A program made the translations under genes and the position numbers. Shown piece by piece: positions 9,253-18,711 of a stretch of 64,000 nt of DNA (position 1 is its first letter; every line of letters begins with the position of its first letter). Source of the stretch: Acanthopleuribacter pedis (GTDB lineage Bacteria; Acidobacteriota; Holophagae; Acanthopleuribacterales; Acanthopleuribacteraceae); NCBI RefSeq assembly GCF_017377855.1, contig NZ_JAFREP010000033.1:1-64000 (forward strand). The letters run 5' to 3'. The notes beneath the pieces are model-generated. The model was given only the letters and a program-made list of their open reading frames with translations. It did no database searches and had not been told where the DNA came from.

Positions 9253-9451
9253 TTGGTTTTGGCGCCGTCGATGCGCCCACCATTTGGCCGTGATCCTTGC
9301 CAAAGGCTGCTAAAATAGTTCCGTTCCACATGAAAACTTGATTTTACCCCGTGGCTTCTTCGAAAGCGGTTGGCGTGGCCGTCGGCTTGTCGCTAAACTG
9401 GGAGCCCCCCGCCGTTTGGGGCAACAACACGGGCAATTTTAGGAGGCTCCT

Positions 9452-10219
9452 TTGTCAGAAGGCAACCACGACGTTTTTCATTTGGGTATCAATCGTGAAG
9501 ACATCCAGGGCGCGGAAATCGCGCTGATTCCAGGGGATCCGGGCCGTGTTCCCAAAATTGCCGCAACCCTCGACGACGCCAAGAAGCTGAACTTCACCCG
9601 TGAATACCAGTCCTATCTGGGTTACAGCAACGGGACACCCGTGTTGGTGATGTCCACCGGGATCGGTGGTCCCTCGGCCGCGATTGCGGTGGAAGAGTTG
9701 GCGCTGCTGGGCGTGAAACGGTTTTTGCGGATTGGCACCACCGGCGCCATTCAGCCCAACATTGAACCGGGCGACGTGATTATTACCACGGCCGCGGTGC
9801 GCATGGACGGCGCCTCGCGCCACATTGCGCCGATTGAGTTTCCCGCCGCCGCCAATTTCCACATGGTGCGCCGCCTGGTGGCCGCCGCCGAAAGGTTGGG
9901 CCTGCCCTACCACCTGGGTGTGACCGCTTCTTCCGATACGTTTTACCAGGGCCAAGGCCGCCAAGACTCTTTTCGCAAAGGGTTTGTGCATCGCGAGCTG
10001 TTGAACAAAATCGAGGAATTGCAAAACCTCAACGTGCTTAGCTTCGAAATGGAAGCCGGCACGGTGCTGACCCAAACCGCGGCTTACGGTTTGGCCGGTG
10101 CTTGCATCAGCGGGGTGTTGGTGAACCGCACCCGTGCCGAGTTCCCCGACGCCGACGTGATTGGCGACGTGGTGAAAAACACGATCAGGGTGGCGGTTGA
10201 ATCGCTCAAAATGGGTTAG
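9452..10219 (+). CDS. udp: Uridine phosphorylase
   Basis: 255 residues from a TTG start with AGGAGG 5 nt upstream. It cleaves uridine with phosphate to uracil and ribose-1-phosphate in pyrimidine salvage, in the cytoplasm. It matches the NP-I phosphorylase family: phosphate loop GDPGR (28-32), GTTG (95-98), ribose-binding FEMEAG (198-203). The uracil-specificity stretch ASSDTFYQGQGRQDSF aligns with E. coli Udp TASSDTFYPGQERYD and keeps the Gln/Arg pair (Q168, R170). Length is normal for the family. It is a single gene ending at a strong bidirectional terminator. Confidence 0.95.
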   Translation: MSEGNHDVFHLGINREDIQGAEIALIPGDPGRVPKIAATLDDAKKLNFTREYQSYLGYSNGTPVLVMSTGIGGPSAAIAVEELALLGVKRFLRIGTTGAIQPNIEPGDVIITTAAVRMDGASRHIAPIEFPAAANFHMVRRLVAAAERLGLPYHLGVTASSDTFYQGQGRQDSFRKGFVHRELLNKIEELQNLNVLSFEMEAGTVLTQTAAYGLAGACISGVLVNRTRAEFPDADVIGDVVKNTIRVAVESLKMG

Positions 10220-10236
10220 AAGCGATTGAAATGCGC

Positions 10237-10272
10237 AAAAGGGTCGGGCTTGTTGCGTCCCGACCCTTTTTT
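10237..10272. terminator. Bidirectional Rho-independent terminator between udp and ybbP
   Basis: Perfect 8-bp stem GGGTCGGG/CCCGACCC flanked by AAAA on the left and TTTTTT on the right. It can serve both convergent genes; the minus-strand permease gene ends at 10271, just inside it. Confidence 0.9.
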
Positions 10273-12814
10273 AGTTTTCACCGCGCAGGACGAATATCGC
10301 CGGCGTGCGCCACAAATCGCGATGGCTGAGGTAACCCAACAGGAGCGTCAGCGGCGGCAACGTCAGGCAGGGCACCAGAAAAACCAGCGGTTGTGGGAAG
10401 GGATCGACCTTAAACAGGAACAGACCCAGGGCCCAGTTGGCGATCACGGCCAGTACCACGCCGGTCAACGAGGCCAGCAGCCCCAGCAGCAGGTATTCCG
10501 TGAGCGTGATCCAGGCGACTTGGCGGGTTTGCGCGCCCAGCGTGCGCAGCAAGGCGTGTTCGCCCATGCGTTGGTAGCGGCTGTTCCACAGGGCGCTGCC
10601 CAACAGAACCAAACCGGTTAACATGCAGAGCCCGGCCAGGAACTGAACCATCGTGGCCGCCTTGTCGAGAATGCCGTCGAAGGTTTTGACCATTTGCGTC
10701 AGGTCGACGCACATCACGTTGGGGTTGTTCTTAATGATGGCGCGTTGTAGGTCGGCCACCTGTTCGGCGGATTGCGTGCGGCCGTTGAACATGAACATTT
10801 GCGGCGCCGCCTCGAGGATGCCCGCGGGGAAGATGATGAAGAAGTTGGGCGCCATGCTCTGCCATTCCACATCGCGAATGCTGGTGATTTCGGTTTCCAG
10901 CGGAATGCCCATGACGTCGAGGGTCAGCCGGTCGCCAAGCGCCACTTGTAAATCGGCGGCGATGTCCTGTTCGAGAGAAATCGGGACGACCTCGATGTCG
11001 GCGGCGACCTGTCCGGTAAATTCACCCTCGATCACCTTCTCGGAATCGCCCAATTCGGCGCGGTAGGAGGAGCGGTACTCGCGGCGCAAGGCCCAGTGGG
11101 GGATGTCGGTGGCGAGCAGGTCACCGATGGATTTGCCGTTAATCGCCTCGATGCGCATCGGCACAATCGGGGTAATGTTTTGCGGTTCAACGCCCATCTC
11201 GCGGCTAATCGCCAACACGGAATCGAGCTGGTCGACCTGAATGTCCCAGGCGATAAAGTTGGGTTTCTCCCGTTGGCGTACATCGGAAAATTGACCGATC
11301 AGCATGGTGCGCGCGCCGCCCAGGACCGCGATCAGGAAAATACCCATGCCGAGGATGACCATCAGGATCAGGGTTTGGTTTTGGGGGCGGAACAAGGAGG
11401 CTACCCCGTGTCGCCAGGTGAAGGGGAGCCCCATTTTGCTGACGCGACGGGCCGCGACCGCCAAGAGACGGGCCGTCAGGTAGAGGATGCCGACTGCCGC
11501 GATCAGGCCCAGCAGGAACAGACCGCCGATCTGAAAAGAACCGGTACGCATGACGGCAAACACCAACCAGATGAGGATGACCGCGCCGTAGCAGGCGTAT
11601 TGCAGCCAATCCGCCTTGGGCGGGTTAAGGAACGCGCGGAAGCTGACCAGCGGGCTGACCCGGCGTACCGCGACGAGCGGCGCGAGGGCCAGCAGGAAAC
11701 TGAGCAGGAACCCCCAGCCCGCCGCGAGCAGGACCTCGTAGCCTTGGAAACTCGGCTCAAAAGCGACGGGGAAGAACTCGCGAATCAGCGCGGGCAAGAA
11801 CAGTTGCAAACCCAAGCCGACGGCGACACCGACGACGACGGCGAACAGGGTCATGGTCATCACTTGAATCATGTACACAATCACGACCTGGCGCACGGTG
11901 GCGCCGAGGCAACGCAACACGCCGATTTGGCGGGTTTTCTGTTGGACGTGGTAGTGGACCGCGCCCGCGACGCCCAAGCCGCCGAGCAGCAGCGTGAGCA
12001 GCGCGGTTAGGCTGAGGAACGCGGTGAGGTTGTCCATGTCGTCGCCGATCTGTTGGCGTTGCTCGTTGACGGTGCTCCAACTCAGGCGTTCCGTGCGCAG
12101 GTCCTTTTTGTTGGTTTCCACCCAGGCGTCGCCGTCGAAGCTGTCGGGGAATTGGTAGGCATAGCTGTAAAAAACGCGGCTACCCTGTTGGAGCAAACCG
12201 GTGGCCGCCACATAATCGAGCGAAATGTAAACGCGGGGACCCATCACCGAGGCTGCCGGCGGCACGCCCGGTGTCTCCAGGATTTTGCCGTGGATGGTGA
12301 AGGTTTGTTGCCCGAGTCGGATTTCCTCGCCGACTTGGGCGCCGACCCGCTCCAACAGCACCGCGTCAACCAGGGCGCGCGGACCTTGCTGGTAGGTGGC
12401 CGCGGCATCGGCCGGCTCGGTCAAAATCTCGCCGTAAAAGGGGAACCCGTCGCCCATGGCGCGGATGCGGCTGAGGACGGCTTGATCGGTTTTGGGAAAA
12501 TGGGCCATGGTGCCGAAGCGTTTGGTTTCGGCACGGCGGCCGGGCAGCGGGGTCAGCAGTTTTTGGGCTGTTTCGCTAAAGGGTTGACGGCTGTAAACCA
12601 CCAAATCGGCGCCCAACAGGTTTTTGGTCTGGCCCGCGAGCGCTTGGCGCATGTCCGCGCCGAAGGAACCCAGTGCCACCAAGGTGGCGATGCCCAGCGC
12701 CATGCTGAGCGCGTACAGAAACCCCTTGCCCTTAGCGCCGCGGCTGTCCCGCCAAGCTAGGCGTGAGGCCCAGCGGATGTCGTGGACCCATCCGGTTCGT
12801 TCGCCTTCCGTCAC
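10271..12814 (-). CDS. ybbP: ABC transporter permease, FtsX-like (YbbP family)
   Basis: 847 residues. The GTG start overlaps the ATPase stop by 4 bp (GTGA), implying translational coupling. Architecture is the doubled MacB/FtsX type: N-terminal membrane helix (FLYALSMALGIATLVALGSF), a large periplasmic domain, membrane helices around 265-420, a second soluble domain, then C-terminal helices (MVQFLAGLCMLTGLVLLGSALW and onward). RQIGVLRCLGATVRQV and HALLRTLGAQTRQV are the paired coupling loops typical of the family. Together with the adjacent ATPase and divergent tesA this matches the E. coli ybbAP/tesA neighbourhood. Substrate unknown; probably envelope lipid- or lipoprotein-related. Confidence 0.88.
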   Translation of the reverse strand: MTEGERTGWVHDIRWASRLAWRDSRGAKGKGFLYALSMALGIATLVALGSFGADMRQALAGQTKNLLGADLVVYSRQPFSETAQKLLTPLPGRRAETKRFGTMAHFPKTDQAVLSRIRAMGDGFPFYGEILTEPADAAATYQQGPRALVDAVLLERVGAQVGEEIRLGQQTFTIHGKILETPGVPPAASVMGPRVYISLDYVAATGLLQQGSRVFYSYAYQFPDSFDGDAWVETNKKDLRTERLSWSTVNEQRQQIGDDMDNLTAFLSLTALLTLLLGGLGVAGAVHYHVQQKTRQIGVLRCLGATVRQVVIVYMIQVMTMTLFAVVVGVAVGLGLQLFLPALIREFFPVAFEPSFQGYEVLLAAGWGFLLSFLLALAPLVAVRRVSPLVSFRAFLNPPKADWLQYACYGAVILIWLVFAVMRTGSFQIGGLFLLGLIAAVGILYLTARLLAVAARRVSKMGLPFTWRHGVASLFRPQNQTLILMVILGMGIFLIAVLGGARTMLIGQFSDVRQREKPNFIAWDIQVDQLDSVLAISREMGVEPQNITPIVPMRIEAINGKSIGDLLATDIPHWALRREYRSSYRAELGDSEKVIEGEFTGQVAADIEVVPISLEQDIAADLQVALGDRLTLDVMGIPLETEITSIRDVEWQSMAPNFFIIFPAGILEAAPQMFMFNGRTQSAEQVADLQRAIIKNNPNVMCVDLTQMVKTFDGILDKAATMVQFLAGLCMLTGLVLLGSALWNSRYQRMGEHALLRTLGAQTRQVAWITLTEYLLLGLLASLTGVVLAVIANWALGLFLFKVDPFPQPLVFLVPCLTLPPLTLLLGYLSHRDLWRTPAIFVLRGEN

Positions 12815-13518
12815 AGGGCAACCTCCGCGATTTGGGCTTGTTGGTTCGTTTCTTCCATCAATTGTCCGTGGTTGATGCGGAACAAGCGACCGGTCTTTTT
12901 GGCCAATTCCAAATCGTGGGTGATTAACAGCAGGGTGGTTCCTTGCTCGCGGTTGAGCGTGAACAACAGGTCGGTGATGCGTTCGCTGGTCTCCAGGTCG
13001 AGGTTGCCGGTGGGTTCGTCCGCGAACAGAATCTCGGGTTGGTTGATGAAGGCGCGGGCGATGGCGACCCGCTGCTGCTCACCGCCGGAGAGCTGGGCCG
13101 GGTAGTGGTGGCGTCGGTCGGCCAACCCGACTTGGTCCAGGAGGGTGATTGCCGCTTGTTCCGCGTTGCCGCGTCCGAGCAGTTCCAGCGGCAGGGTGAC
13201 GTTTTCCAAGGCCGTCAAGCTGGGCATGAGGTGGAACGACTGAAAAATGAAACCGACCTTGCGGTTGCGCAGGGCCGCGCGTTCTCCTTCGCTCATTGCC
13301 GCCAAATCGGCGCCCAGCAGGGTTAAGCTGCCGCTGGTGGGTGTGTCCAGGCCCGCGCACAAGCCGAGCAAGGTGGTTTTGCCGCTGCCCGAGGGCCCGA
13401 CGATGGCCGCGCTTTCTCCCGCGTAAAGGGTGAAACTGGTGTCGCGCAAGACGTCGACGCTCCGGCCGACGCTTTCGTAACGCTTGGCGACTTGGGCGAC
13501 CCGTAAGATTTCGTTCAT
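12811..13518 (-). CDS. ybbA: ABC transporter ATP-binding protein (YbbA/LolD-like)
   Basis: 235 residues from ATG at 13518, preceded by GGGAG; a longer in-frame extension lacks a ribosome-binding site. Walker A GPSGSGKTT, Q-loop FIFQSFHLMPSLTALENV, signature LSGGEQQRVAIARA, Walker B ILFADEPTGNLD and the H-loop in LLITHD are all intact. The order LMPSLTALENVTLPLELLG is characteristic of the LolD/MacB ATPase group. It energises the permease encoded immediately downstream. Confidence 0.93.
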   Translation of the reverse strand: MNEILRVAQVAKRYESVGRSVDVLRDTSFTLYAGESAAIVGPSGSGKTTLLGLCAGLDTPTSGSLTLLGADLAAMSEGERAALRNRKVGFIFQSFHLMPSLTALENVTLPLELLGRGNAEQAAITLLDQVGLADRRHHYPAQLSGGEQQRVAIARAFINQPEILFADEPTGNLDLETSERITDLLFTLNREQGTTLLLITHDLELAKKTGRLFRINHGQLMEETNQQAQIAEVAL

Positions 13519-13830
13519 GCTAGCTCCCTGGACGGCGCACCGCGTAGCGGCGGGCTCTGGTTCGGTTTCACATCCATTTGGTGCCCACGCGGGCGATTCG
13601 GTTAAAACAGCTGTGGCGCCGCTTCGGTTTAATCCTTCATCATGAAACGGTGCTGTGAGAAAAAAGTGACCCAAGCATGGGCGGGCGATGAACCGACCAA
13701 ACCTTCTTTTGTATTCCTTCGTATCCCGTGTTGAAATGGATGCTGCACCACGTCGTTAACGCTAACCCATGTGCGACGACCGCGCCACAGGCCGAGGGTG
13801 CATCCCTTATTCAACGAACCGGGAGGCCGC
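13519..13830. other. Divergent promoter region between ybbA and tesA
   Basis: 312 bp separating the minus-strand ybbA operon from plus-strand tesA. It must contain both promoters; I could not single out a convincing -35/-10 pair. No gene seen. Confidence 0.5.
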
Positions 13831-14496
13831 TTGTTTCAAAAGCGCATAAAAACAGCGATGACGGGGTTTATCCTGCTAGTAGGGTGTTTTTTCGCCCTGG
13901 TGTCCACCCCGGTAACGGCTGCTGAGTCGGGGAAAACCACGCGGGTGCTTGTCCTGGGCGACAGCCTGACCGCCGGGTACGGCTTGGGCAAAGAATTCGC
14001 TTTTCCTTCCATCCTGCAGGAAAAAGCCGATGCCGCCGGCCTCAAGGTCCAGATCATCAACGCCGGCGTGAGCGGCGATACCACCGCCGGCGGGGTGCGC
14101 CGCGTCAATTGGATGTTGCGCCAACCCGTCGACATTCTCGTGCTCGCCCTCGGCGCCAACGACGGCTTGCGCGGTCTCAGCGTCGACAGCAGCTTGGCCA
14201 ACTTGCAGACGATTATCGATCAGACCAAAGCCAAAAACCCGAAGGTGCGGCTGTTGATTGCCGGCATGAAGGTACCGCCCAACATGGGCGACGATTACAG
14301 CCGGAAGTTCGAGGCGATGTTTGTGACCTTGGCCGAAAACAACGAGGCCGAACGCATTCCCTTCCTGCTCGAAGGGGTCGGCGGCCGGCCTGAACTGAAT
14401 TTGGAGGATGGGATCCATCCCACCAAAGAAGGTCACCGCATCCTTGCCGACAACGTTTGGCGGTTTTTGGCCCCCATGCTCGGCGTTGGAACCTAA
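13831..14496 (+). CDS. tesA: SGNH/GDSL esterase, thioesterase I/arylesterase type
   Basis: 221 residues from a TTG start with GGGAGG 4 nt upstream; an ATG at 13858 is an alternative. The N-terminus QKRIKTAMTGFILLVGCFFALVSTPVTAA is a signal peptide, so the enzyme is periplasmic. It hydrolyses acyl esters or thioesters. SGNH blocks are complete: GDSL with nucleophile S45, NAGVSGDT glycine block, GAND with N110, and DGIHPTKEGH with D193 and H196. It lies divergent from ybbAP as in E. coli. A second, non-coding copy of its last 78 bp follows immediately. Confidence 0.93.
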   Translation: MFQKRIKTAMTGFILLVGCFFALVSTPVTAAESGKTTRVLVLGDSLTAGYGLGKEFAFPSILQEKADAAGLKVQIINAGVSGDTTAGGVRRVNWMLRQPVDILVLALGANDGLRGLSVDSSLANLQTIIDQTKAKNPKVRLLIAGMKVPPNMGDDYSRKFEAMFVTLAENNEAERIPFLLEGVGGRPELNLEDGIHPTKEGHRILADNVWRFLAPMLGVGT

Positions 14497-14613
14497 GCCA
14501 AGCATCTTTTCGCAGACCCACCAAGGAAGGCCACCGCATCCTTGCCGACAATGTTTGGCGGTTTCCGGCCCCCCTGCTCGGCGTTGGAACCTAAGCCAAG
14601 CATCTTTTTCGCA
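14419..14613 (+). repeat. 98-bp tandem duplication of the tesA 3' end
   Basis: Copy 1 (14419-14516) contains the last 26 codons of tesA including the stop. Copy 2 (14517-about 14613) repeats it with about half a dozen substitutions and one extra T. Both include CTAAGCCAAGCATCTTTT. Copy 2 lies outside the gene and is a fossil of the coding sequence. Confidence 0.9.
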
Positions 14614-14866
14614 TACTTTGGCGCCTTTCGGGCCTGACATGATTGAGCCGAAACCGCGAAAGCGCTAAGCTTGACGGTACGCGTTTTTGGCACTTGCACG
14701 GCTTTTGCCGTTGTCCGCACCCCGGCCGAGATGTTCCGCCACGGAAATCCGGTGGCGGCCCCTCCGGCCGCATCCTTTTTCCTTGCACGCGGGCACGGTG
14801 CTGGGTCGAATCGACTTGCTTCGGTTTGCCGCGTGGTGATCTGTCGTTTTTTTGGAAGGAGCAACG
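14614..14866. other. Intergenic region upstream of the vWA-like protein
   Basis: About 250 bp with no supported gene. It contains only the ribosome-binding region of the following gene. Confidence 0.4.
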
Positions 14867-17350
14867 ATGACCCTTTTGATAATGTTGTGTGGCACCCTCT
14901 GGATGCAGTCGCTAACCGAACCCGCCAACCGGAGCTGGGAAAACATGGCGCGACCCTGGATGACCCGCGCCGAACAGGACCTCTACGACCGCCTCGATCA
15001 GCGCGAGAAAATCCGCTTCCAAGGCTATTTTGTCGCCCGTCGCGCCGAGAAACCCGACGACTGGTTGGCCACCGGCCTCTACCTACCCTCGTTTTTTGCA
15101 CCGGAACCCCACGGCGATGTGCGTGACCAAATCGCCTACCATCTCGGCTATCCCAAGGAAATCGAATGGCAGCCGACCAACCCACGCCTACCGCGCGTCT
15201 GGAAATACCCCCAGTATTCTTTTTACTTTCTGCCCGCCGGCAGCGGCAACGTACGGCTCACCGGCGAAAGCGACGAATTATGGGACAACCTCAAAGGCGC
15301 CATGGTCAAGCAGCCCGCCCTGCGTTACGATTTCCGCGACAACAGCTTCGGCCGCACCCGTTTACCCGAGGATCTCGCCTTTATCGACAGCGAAGTGCTG
15401 CAAAGCTGGTCGCAACCCAACCCCAGCGGCAACACCTACAATTTCACCATCAAAGTACCCGCCGAAATGAAGGCCTACGCGCGTGAGGGAACCCACCTCG
15501 GCCGCCGCCATTTAGAAATGTTGGTGTACCTCAAAAATGATCCTGAACAGCCTCGCGAAGCTTTGGATGCGGAGTTGATACGTCACGCGGCTACCTGGTC
15601 CCGTCTCACCGAGGACGACGAACTCCATTTCGAGGTCAACCTACCTCCTGGCTACTACCATGCGGAAATGCTTGTGTATAATGGGTTTATGGCGAAAGGG
15701 ATTCGGGCGGAATATGCATTGGCCTCGCTGCCCCGTGAAGCCAAACGCATCGGTACGCCCATCATGAGCCAACAATGGCGTCCCGCCGGCATTGAAGCCG
15801 CCGAGGCCGGCATCATCGATTGTGGCGGTGACCGCTACCAACCCGCCCGCGCCTACGACCCCGCCCGCGCCGGCCGGGTTTTGGTCCAGCAACTCGGCGA
15901 AACGCGGCCCCAGGTCCTGCTAGAGAACCAACAAGGCGCCGGTCAGGCCCTGCAATTTTTGTTTAGCGCCGACGGCTGGGCCGTTTTCGACTTGCCCGCC
16001 CAAAGCGATCCCGCCTTTCGCCTCATTGCACTCGGACCCGAAAACAACGGGACCATGCCGTTCTCCGTTGGCGGAACCAACTTCGCCGCGGCGGACGCCG
16101 CCTCAAAACCCGCCTTCAAACAGGCCGGCCAGGATTACCTGCAACTGGAACGCCTCGAATTTAACGCGCCAGGCAATTTGCAGTTTTTGTTTGTGAATGA
16201 CACGCCTTACCTCGCCAGTCGCAACGGATCCTTCACCTGGTCCCCGTTGGATTGGGGTCGCAACGCCCGTCTGCGCCTCGCCTTCGAGGAGAACGGCCGC
16301 CGCCGTTCCGCCGCCTACGAACTCAAACGTGCCGGGATCTTTACCCAGGTCCGCGTCGGTCAAAAGTCCCTGGTTGTCGGCACCCGTGTGCCCGACGGCA
16401 AAATCGAAGGCGTGGATATCGAGGTGTTTGTCGAGGGCGCCAAAATCCCGCCCACCAAAGCGACACCCTTTACCAGCTTGCCCAAGATGTGGGGCATCGT
16501 CGTCAACGATCCACTGCTGAAATCGCCCGCCTGGAACAGCATCCGCCAAGCGTTGTTGGTGTGGCTGCAAAAGAACACCCAAGCCACCGACATGATTTAT
16601 GTGGTCCAAATTTCCCACCGGCCCGAGCTGTTGGTGGCGCCGACCACCCGCAAAAGTCTGATTCAGGCCTGTTTGCTGGCGCTGGAACCCAGCTCGCCAC
16701 GTGCCAACTTCTTCACCGTTCGTTACCTGATGGACGCCCTGACCCACATGAAACAACACGGGAGCCTGCCCCACCAAGCGCTCATCCTAACCCACCAACT
16801 CACCGACGAGGTCAGTCAACTTGAGGATCTGTTGCCCCTGCTGCGCAAAACCGGTTTGCAAGTTTACAATCTGGAGTTTCCCTTCGAATTTGTGCCGGAA
16901 AGCACCCTGCCTACCAAACCCGATCCCGGCGACAGCCTGGCCCAAATGAAGGTGCGCGAGGAGGCGGATCAACGAGAACGCCTCGCCATTCGTGACAACT
17001 TCCAAGAAGACCGCAATGTGACCGCGGGTTTTCGGGTTCCGCTTGGCGCCCGCAAGGCCAAACGGATGGCCGAGGAGGAACGCATCAAGATCGAGGCCTT
17101 CCGCGCCTCGTTCAGCAAGCAATTGGCGTCCATGACCGCCGGTTTGGCCCACGTCAGCGGGTCCGGTGAAACCAGCCAAAGCCTGCACCGCTTCCTCGAT
17201 CAAATCACCCAATGGCAACGCAGTCTGGTTCACCTGGAGCTGCCCTTGCCTTATGTCGCCGAGGATATGATCCGCGTACAGGCCGCCGCCGGTTACGCCG
17301 CCGCCTGGACCCTCGTCGAATGGACGCCGGAAACCGCGCCGACCCCCTAA
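14867..17350 (+). CDS. Secreted GWxTD-like / vWA-related protein
   Basis: 827 residues from ATG at 14867, preceded by AAGGAG. The N-terminus is hydrophobic (MTLLIMLCGTLWMQSL), probably a signal sequence. Residues about 25-90 (WMTRAEQDLYDRLDQREKIR, FQGYFVARR) resemble the start of GWxTD-domain proteins common in Acidobacteriota, though the GWxTD motif itself is not seen. The middle is beta-rich. Residues about 500-700 resemble the 'VWFA-related' acidobacterial domain (DIEVFVEGAKIPP, WGIVVNDPLLKSPAWNS, YLMDALTHMKQHGSLPHQAL), but I could not see an intact MIDAS DxSxS. The C-terminus is alpha-helical. Function unknown; no close neighbour in an operon. Confidence 0.75.
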   Translation: MTLLIMLCGTLWMQSLTEPANRSWENMARPWMTRAEQDLYDRLDQREKIRFQGYFVARRAEKPDDWLATGLYLPSFFAPEPHGDVRDQIAYHLGYPKEIEWQPTNPRLPRVWKYPQYSFYFLPAGSGNVRLTGESDELWDNLKGAMVKQPALRYDFRDNSFGRTRLPEDLAFIDSEVLQSWSQPNPSGNTYNFTIKVPAEMKAYAREGTHLGRRHLEMLVYLKNDPEQPREALDAELIRHAATWSRLTEDDELHFEVNLPPGYYHAEMLVYNGFMAKGIRAEYALASLPREAKRIGTPIMSQQWRPAGIEAAEAGIIDCGGDRYQPARAYDPARAGRVLVQQLGETRPQVLLENQQGAGQALQFLFSADGWAVFDLPAQSDPAFRLIALGPENNGTMPFSVGGTNFAAADAASKPAFKQAGQDYLQLERLEFNAPGNLQFLFVNDTPYLASRNGSFTWSPLDWGRNARLRLAFEENGRRRSAAYELKRAGIFTQVRVGQKSLVVGTRVPDGKIEGVDIEVFVEGAKIPPTKATPFTSLPKMWGIVVNDPLLKSPAWNSIRQALLVWLQKNTQATDMIYVVQISHRPELLVAPTTRKSLIQACLLALEPSSPRANFFTVRYLMDALTHMKQHGSLPHQALILTHQLTDEVSQLEDLLPLLRKTGLQVYNLEFPFEFVPESTLPTKPDPGDSLAQMKVREEADQRERLAIRDNFQEDRNVTAGFRVPLGARKAKRMAEEERIKIEAFRASFSKQLASMTAGLAHVSGSGETSQSLHRFLDQITQWQRSLVHLELPLPYVAEDMIRVQAAAGYAAAWTLVEWTPETAPTP

Positions 17351-17721
17351 ATCAAGGTTCAGCGTGAAGCCGGGTGTCCCGACGGTGATGCTCGGCCGCT
17401 CCGGTCCACCCCACCCCTTTTGTCCGGGAAGACGGTCGCTCCGTTGTGTTTTTCTCACCAAAAAATCACGGATGAGTGGCTTTTGTCCCGGTGCCGGTAT
17501 TTTGACTTACCTAAAAGATTGTTTATGAAGTGTTTGACGTGAAGCGCGTCTCCCAGACGTGCCGTGCCGTCTTTTCGGTGGAGCGGATGCGTCTTTGTGG
17601 TGTCATGCGTAAGTGGTTGTTTTTGAGAAGGATGAGGCGTTTTTAGCGGGTGTGAAAAACAAGCCCCACCCCAGGATTGGTTTCGTAAAAGAGGCGGTCT
17701 GGCAAAGGGTGAGCCTGTACA

Positions 17722-17750
17722 TTGCATTTGCGTCTCAGCTTGCGTATACT
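17722..17750 (+). promoter_or_regulatory. Sigma-70-type promoter for the orphan gene at 18005
   Basis: TTGCAT, 17-nt spacer, TATACT. Predicted start near 17757 leaves a 5' leader of about 250 nt before the ATG at 18005. Confidence 0.5.
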
Positions 17751-17811
17751 CAGCCCGGTTTTCCTTCCTAAAGTGAGCGCTTCCTAGCGGCGCACGCGCA
17801 CAGCCTGCCGG

Positions 17812-17970
17812 GCTGCAAACGTGCAGTAACCATGCTCGCCGTACCTTCCGCGTACGCGTTGTTTGCGACCCCGGTGGCTTTGACCAATCCATTTCGTGCC
17901 GGATCTCGGTGCGTTCTTCGTCGATAGGCGTGCGATGGGTCCCGCCCGAATCACCCACTTTAGGCCGTGA
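17812..17970 (+). repeat. Repeated non-coding element, copy 1 (in a 5' leader)
   Basis: Shares with 21291-21450 the order GCTGCAAACGT..ATGCTCG, then GTACGCGTTGTTTGCGACC followed by CCGGTG, then CGAATCACCCACTTTAGG. The best 25 bp differ at three positions. Confidence 0.6.
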
Positions 17971-18004
17971 CCCAACGTCATATTTGTTCTTCGGGAGGTA
18001 CAGC

Positions 18005-18448
18005 ATGTCTGTAAACCAAGACCTCCTTTCAATTCTTGAAGAAGGTCGTCATCTCGTCCTGCAAGAGTTTCCTCAGGCTCAGTTCTGTGAGGCCGAATGG
18101 CGTCGCCAAGAAAGCGACGCCTGGCGTTTCGTTTACAACGATCCCGCCACGCGCGGCACCGTTCTTTTGGTGCATGGCGCAAACGGCTTCGAAACACCCC
18201 GTCACATTGACGCCGGTTGGCTTGAGGACCGTGTCATTCCTTTTCCTGTGCCCATGCGCTTAAAGGTTGCCGAGAACTTGGCTCAAAAAGCCGGTTTTGA
18301 CGGCGAACTTGATCGCATTACCTTGCGCTGGCCCCTGTTTCCAGGATCCAACGAACCCTGCTACCGTTTTGACATTCCCAGTCAGCACGTGCATGTGTTT
18401 GTGGGTGTCTACACACATCAAGTGCATACATCGCCTCTTAACGTTTAA
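18005..18448 (+). CDS. Hypothetical protein
   Basis: 147 residues from ATG at 18005 with GGGAGG 5 nt upstream. I do not recognise the family. It is soluble, without a signal peptide or membrane helix, and mixed alpha/beta by appearance (SVNQDLLSILEEGRHLVLQE helix, then GTVLLVHGANGFETPRH). Three histidines cluster near the C-terminus (SQHVHVFVGVYTHQVHTS). It is monocistronic, with its own promoter and a long leader containing a repeated non-coding element. The strong ribosome-binding site and conserved-looking composition support a real gene. Confidence 0.7.
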   Translation: MSVNQDLLSILEEGRHLVLQEFPQAQFCEAEWRRQESDAWRFVYNDPATRGTVLLVHGANGFETPRHIDAGWLEDRVIPFPVPMRLKVAENLAQKAGFDGELDRITLRWPLFPGSNEPCYRFDIPSQHVHVFVGVYTHQVHTSPLNV

Positions 18449-18467
18449 GGTTCATCCTTCATGTTTG

Positions 18468-18495
18468 GCCTTGGTCGCGTTCGCGTGGCCAAGGC
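18468..18495 (+). terminator. Hairpin after the orphan gene
   Basis: GCCTTGG/CCAAGGC 7-bp stem with an inner CGCG pairing, 20 bp after the stop. No T-tract follows, so termination is uncertain. Confidence 0.3.
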
Positions 18496-18711
18496 GACAT
18501 GGGCCTGGTGAAAACCAAGTGGTTCGGTTTCGCGTAAGAAGCAACGTCTCAGTATGTGCATCAATGTCTACCATGGTGTCTCGCAGAAACATCCCTTTCG
18601 GTGTTTGACCCGGTTGCCCACATGGCGTGTGAGCCCGTTTTTTGGGTGGCTTATGTGGCGTCGTCTCGGTGTGTGATGTGCCTTAAGATCCCATTTTGGA
18701 GGTTTGATACG

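Larger units (their letters stand above)
17351..18004. other. Long intergenic region with a promoter and a repeated non-coding element
   Basis: 654 bp. No gene is supported. It contains a good sigma-70-type promoter (17722-17750) and, downstream of it, an element (17812-17970) related to one at 21291-21450. Confidence 0.6.
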
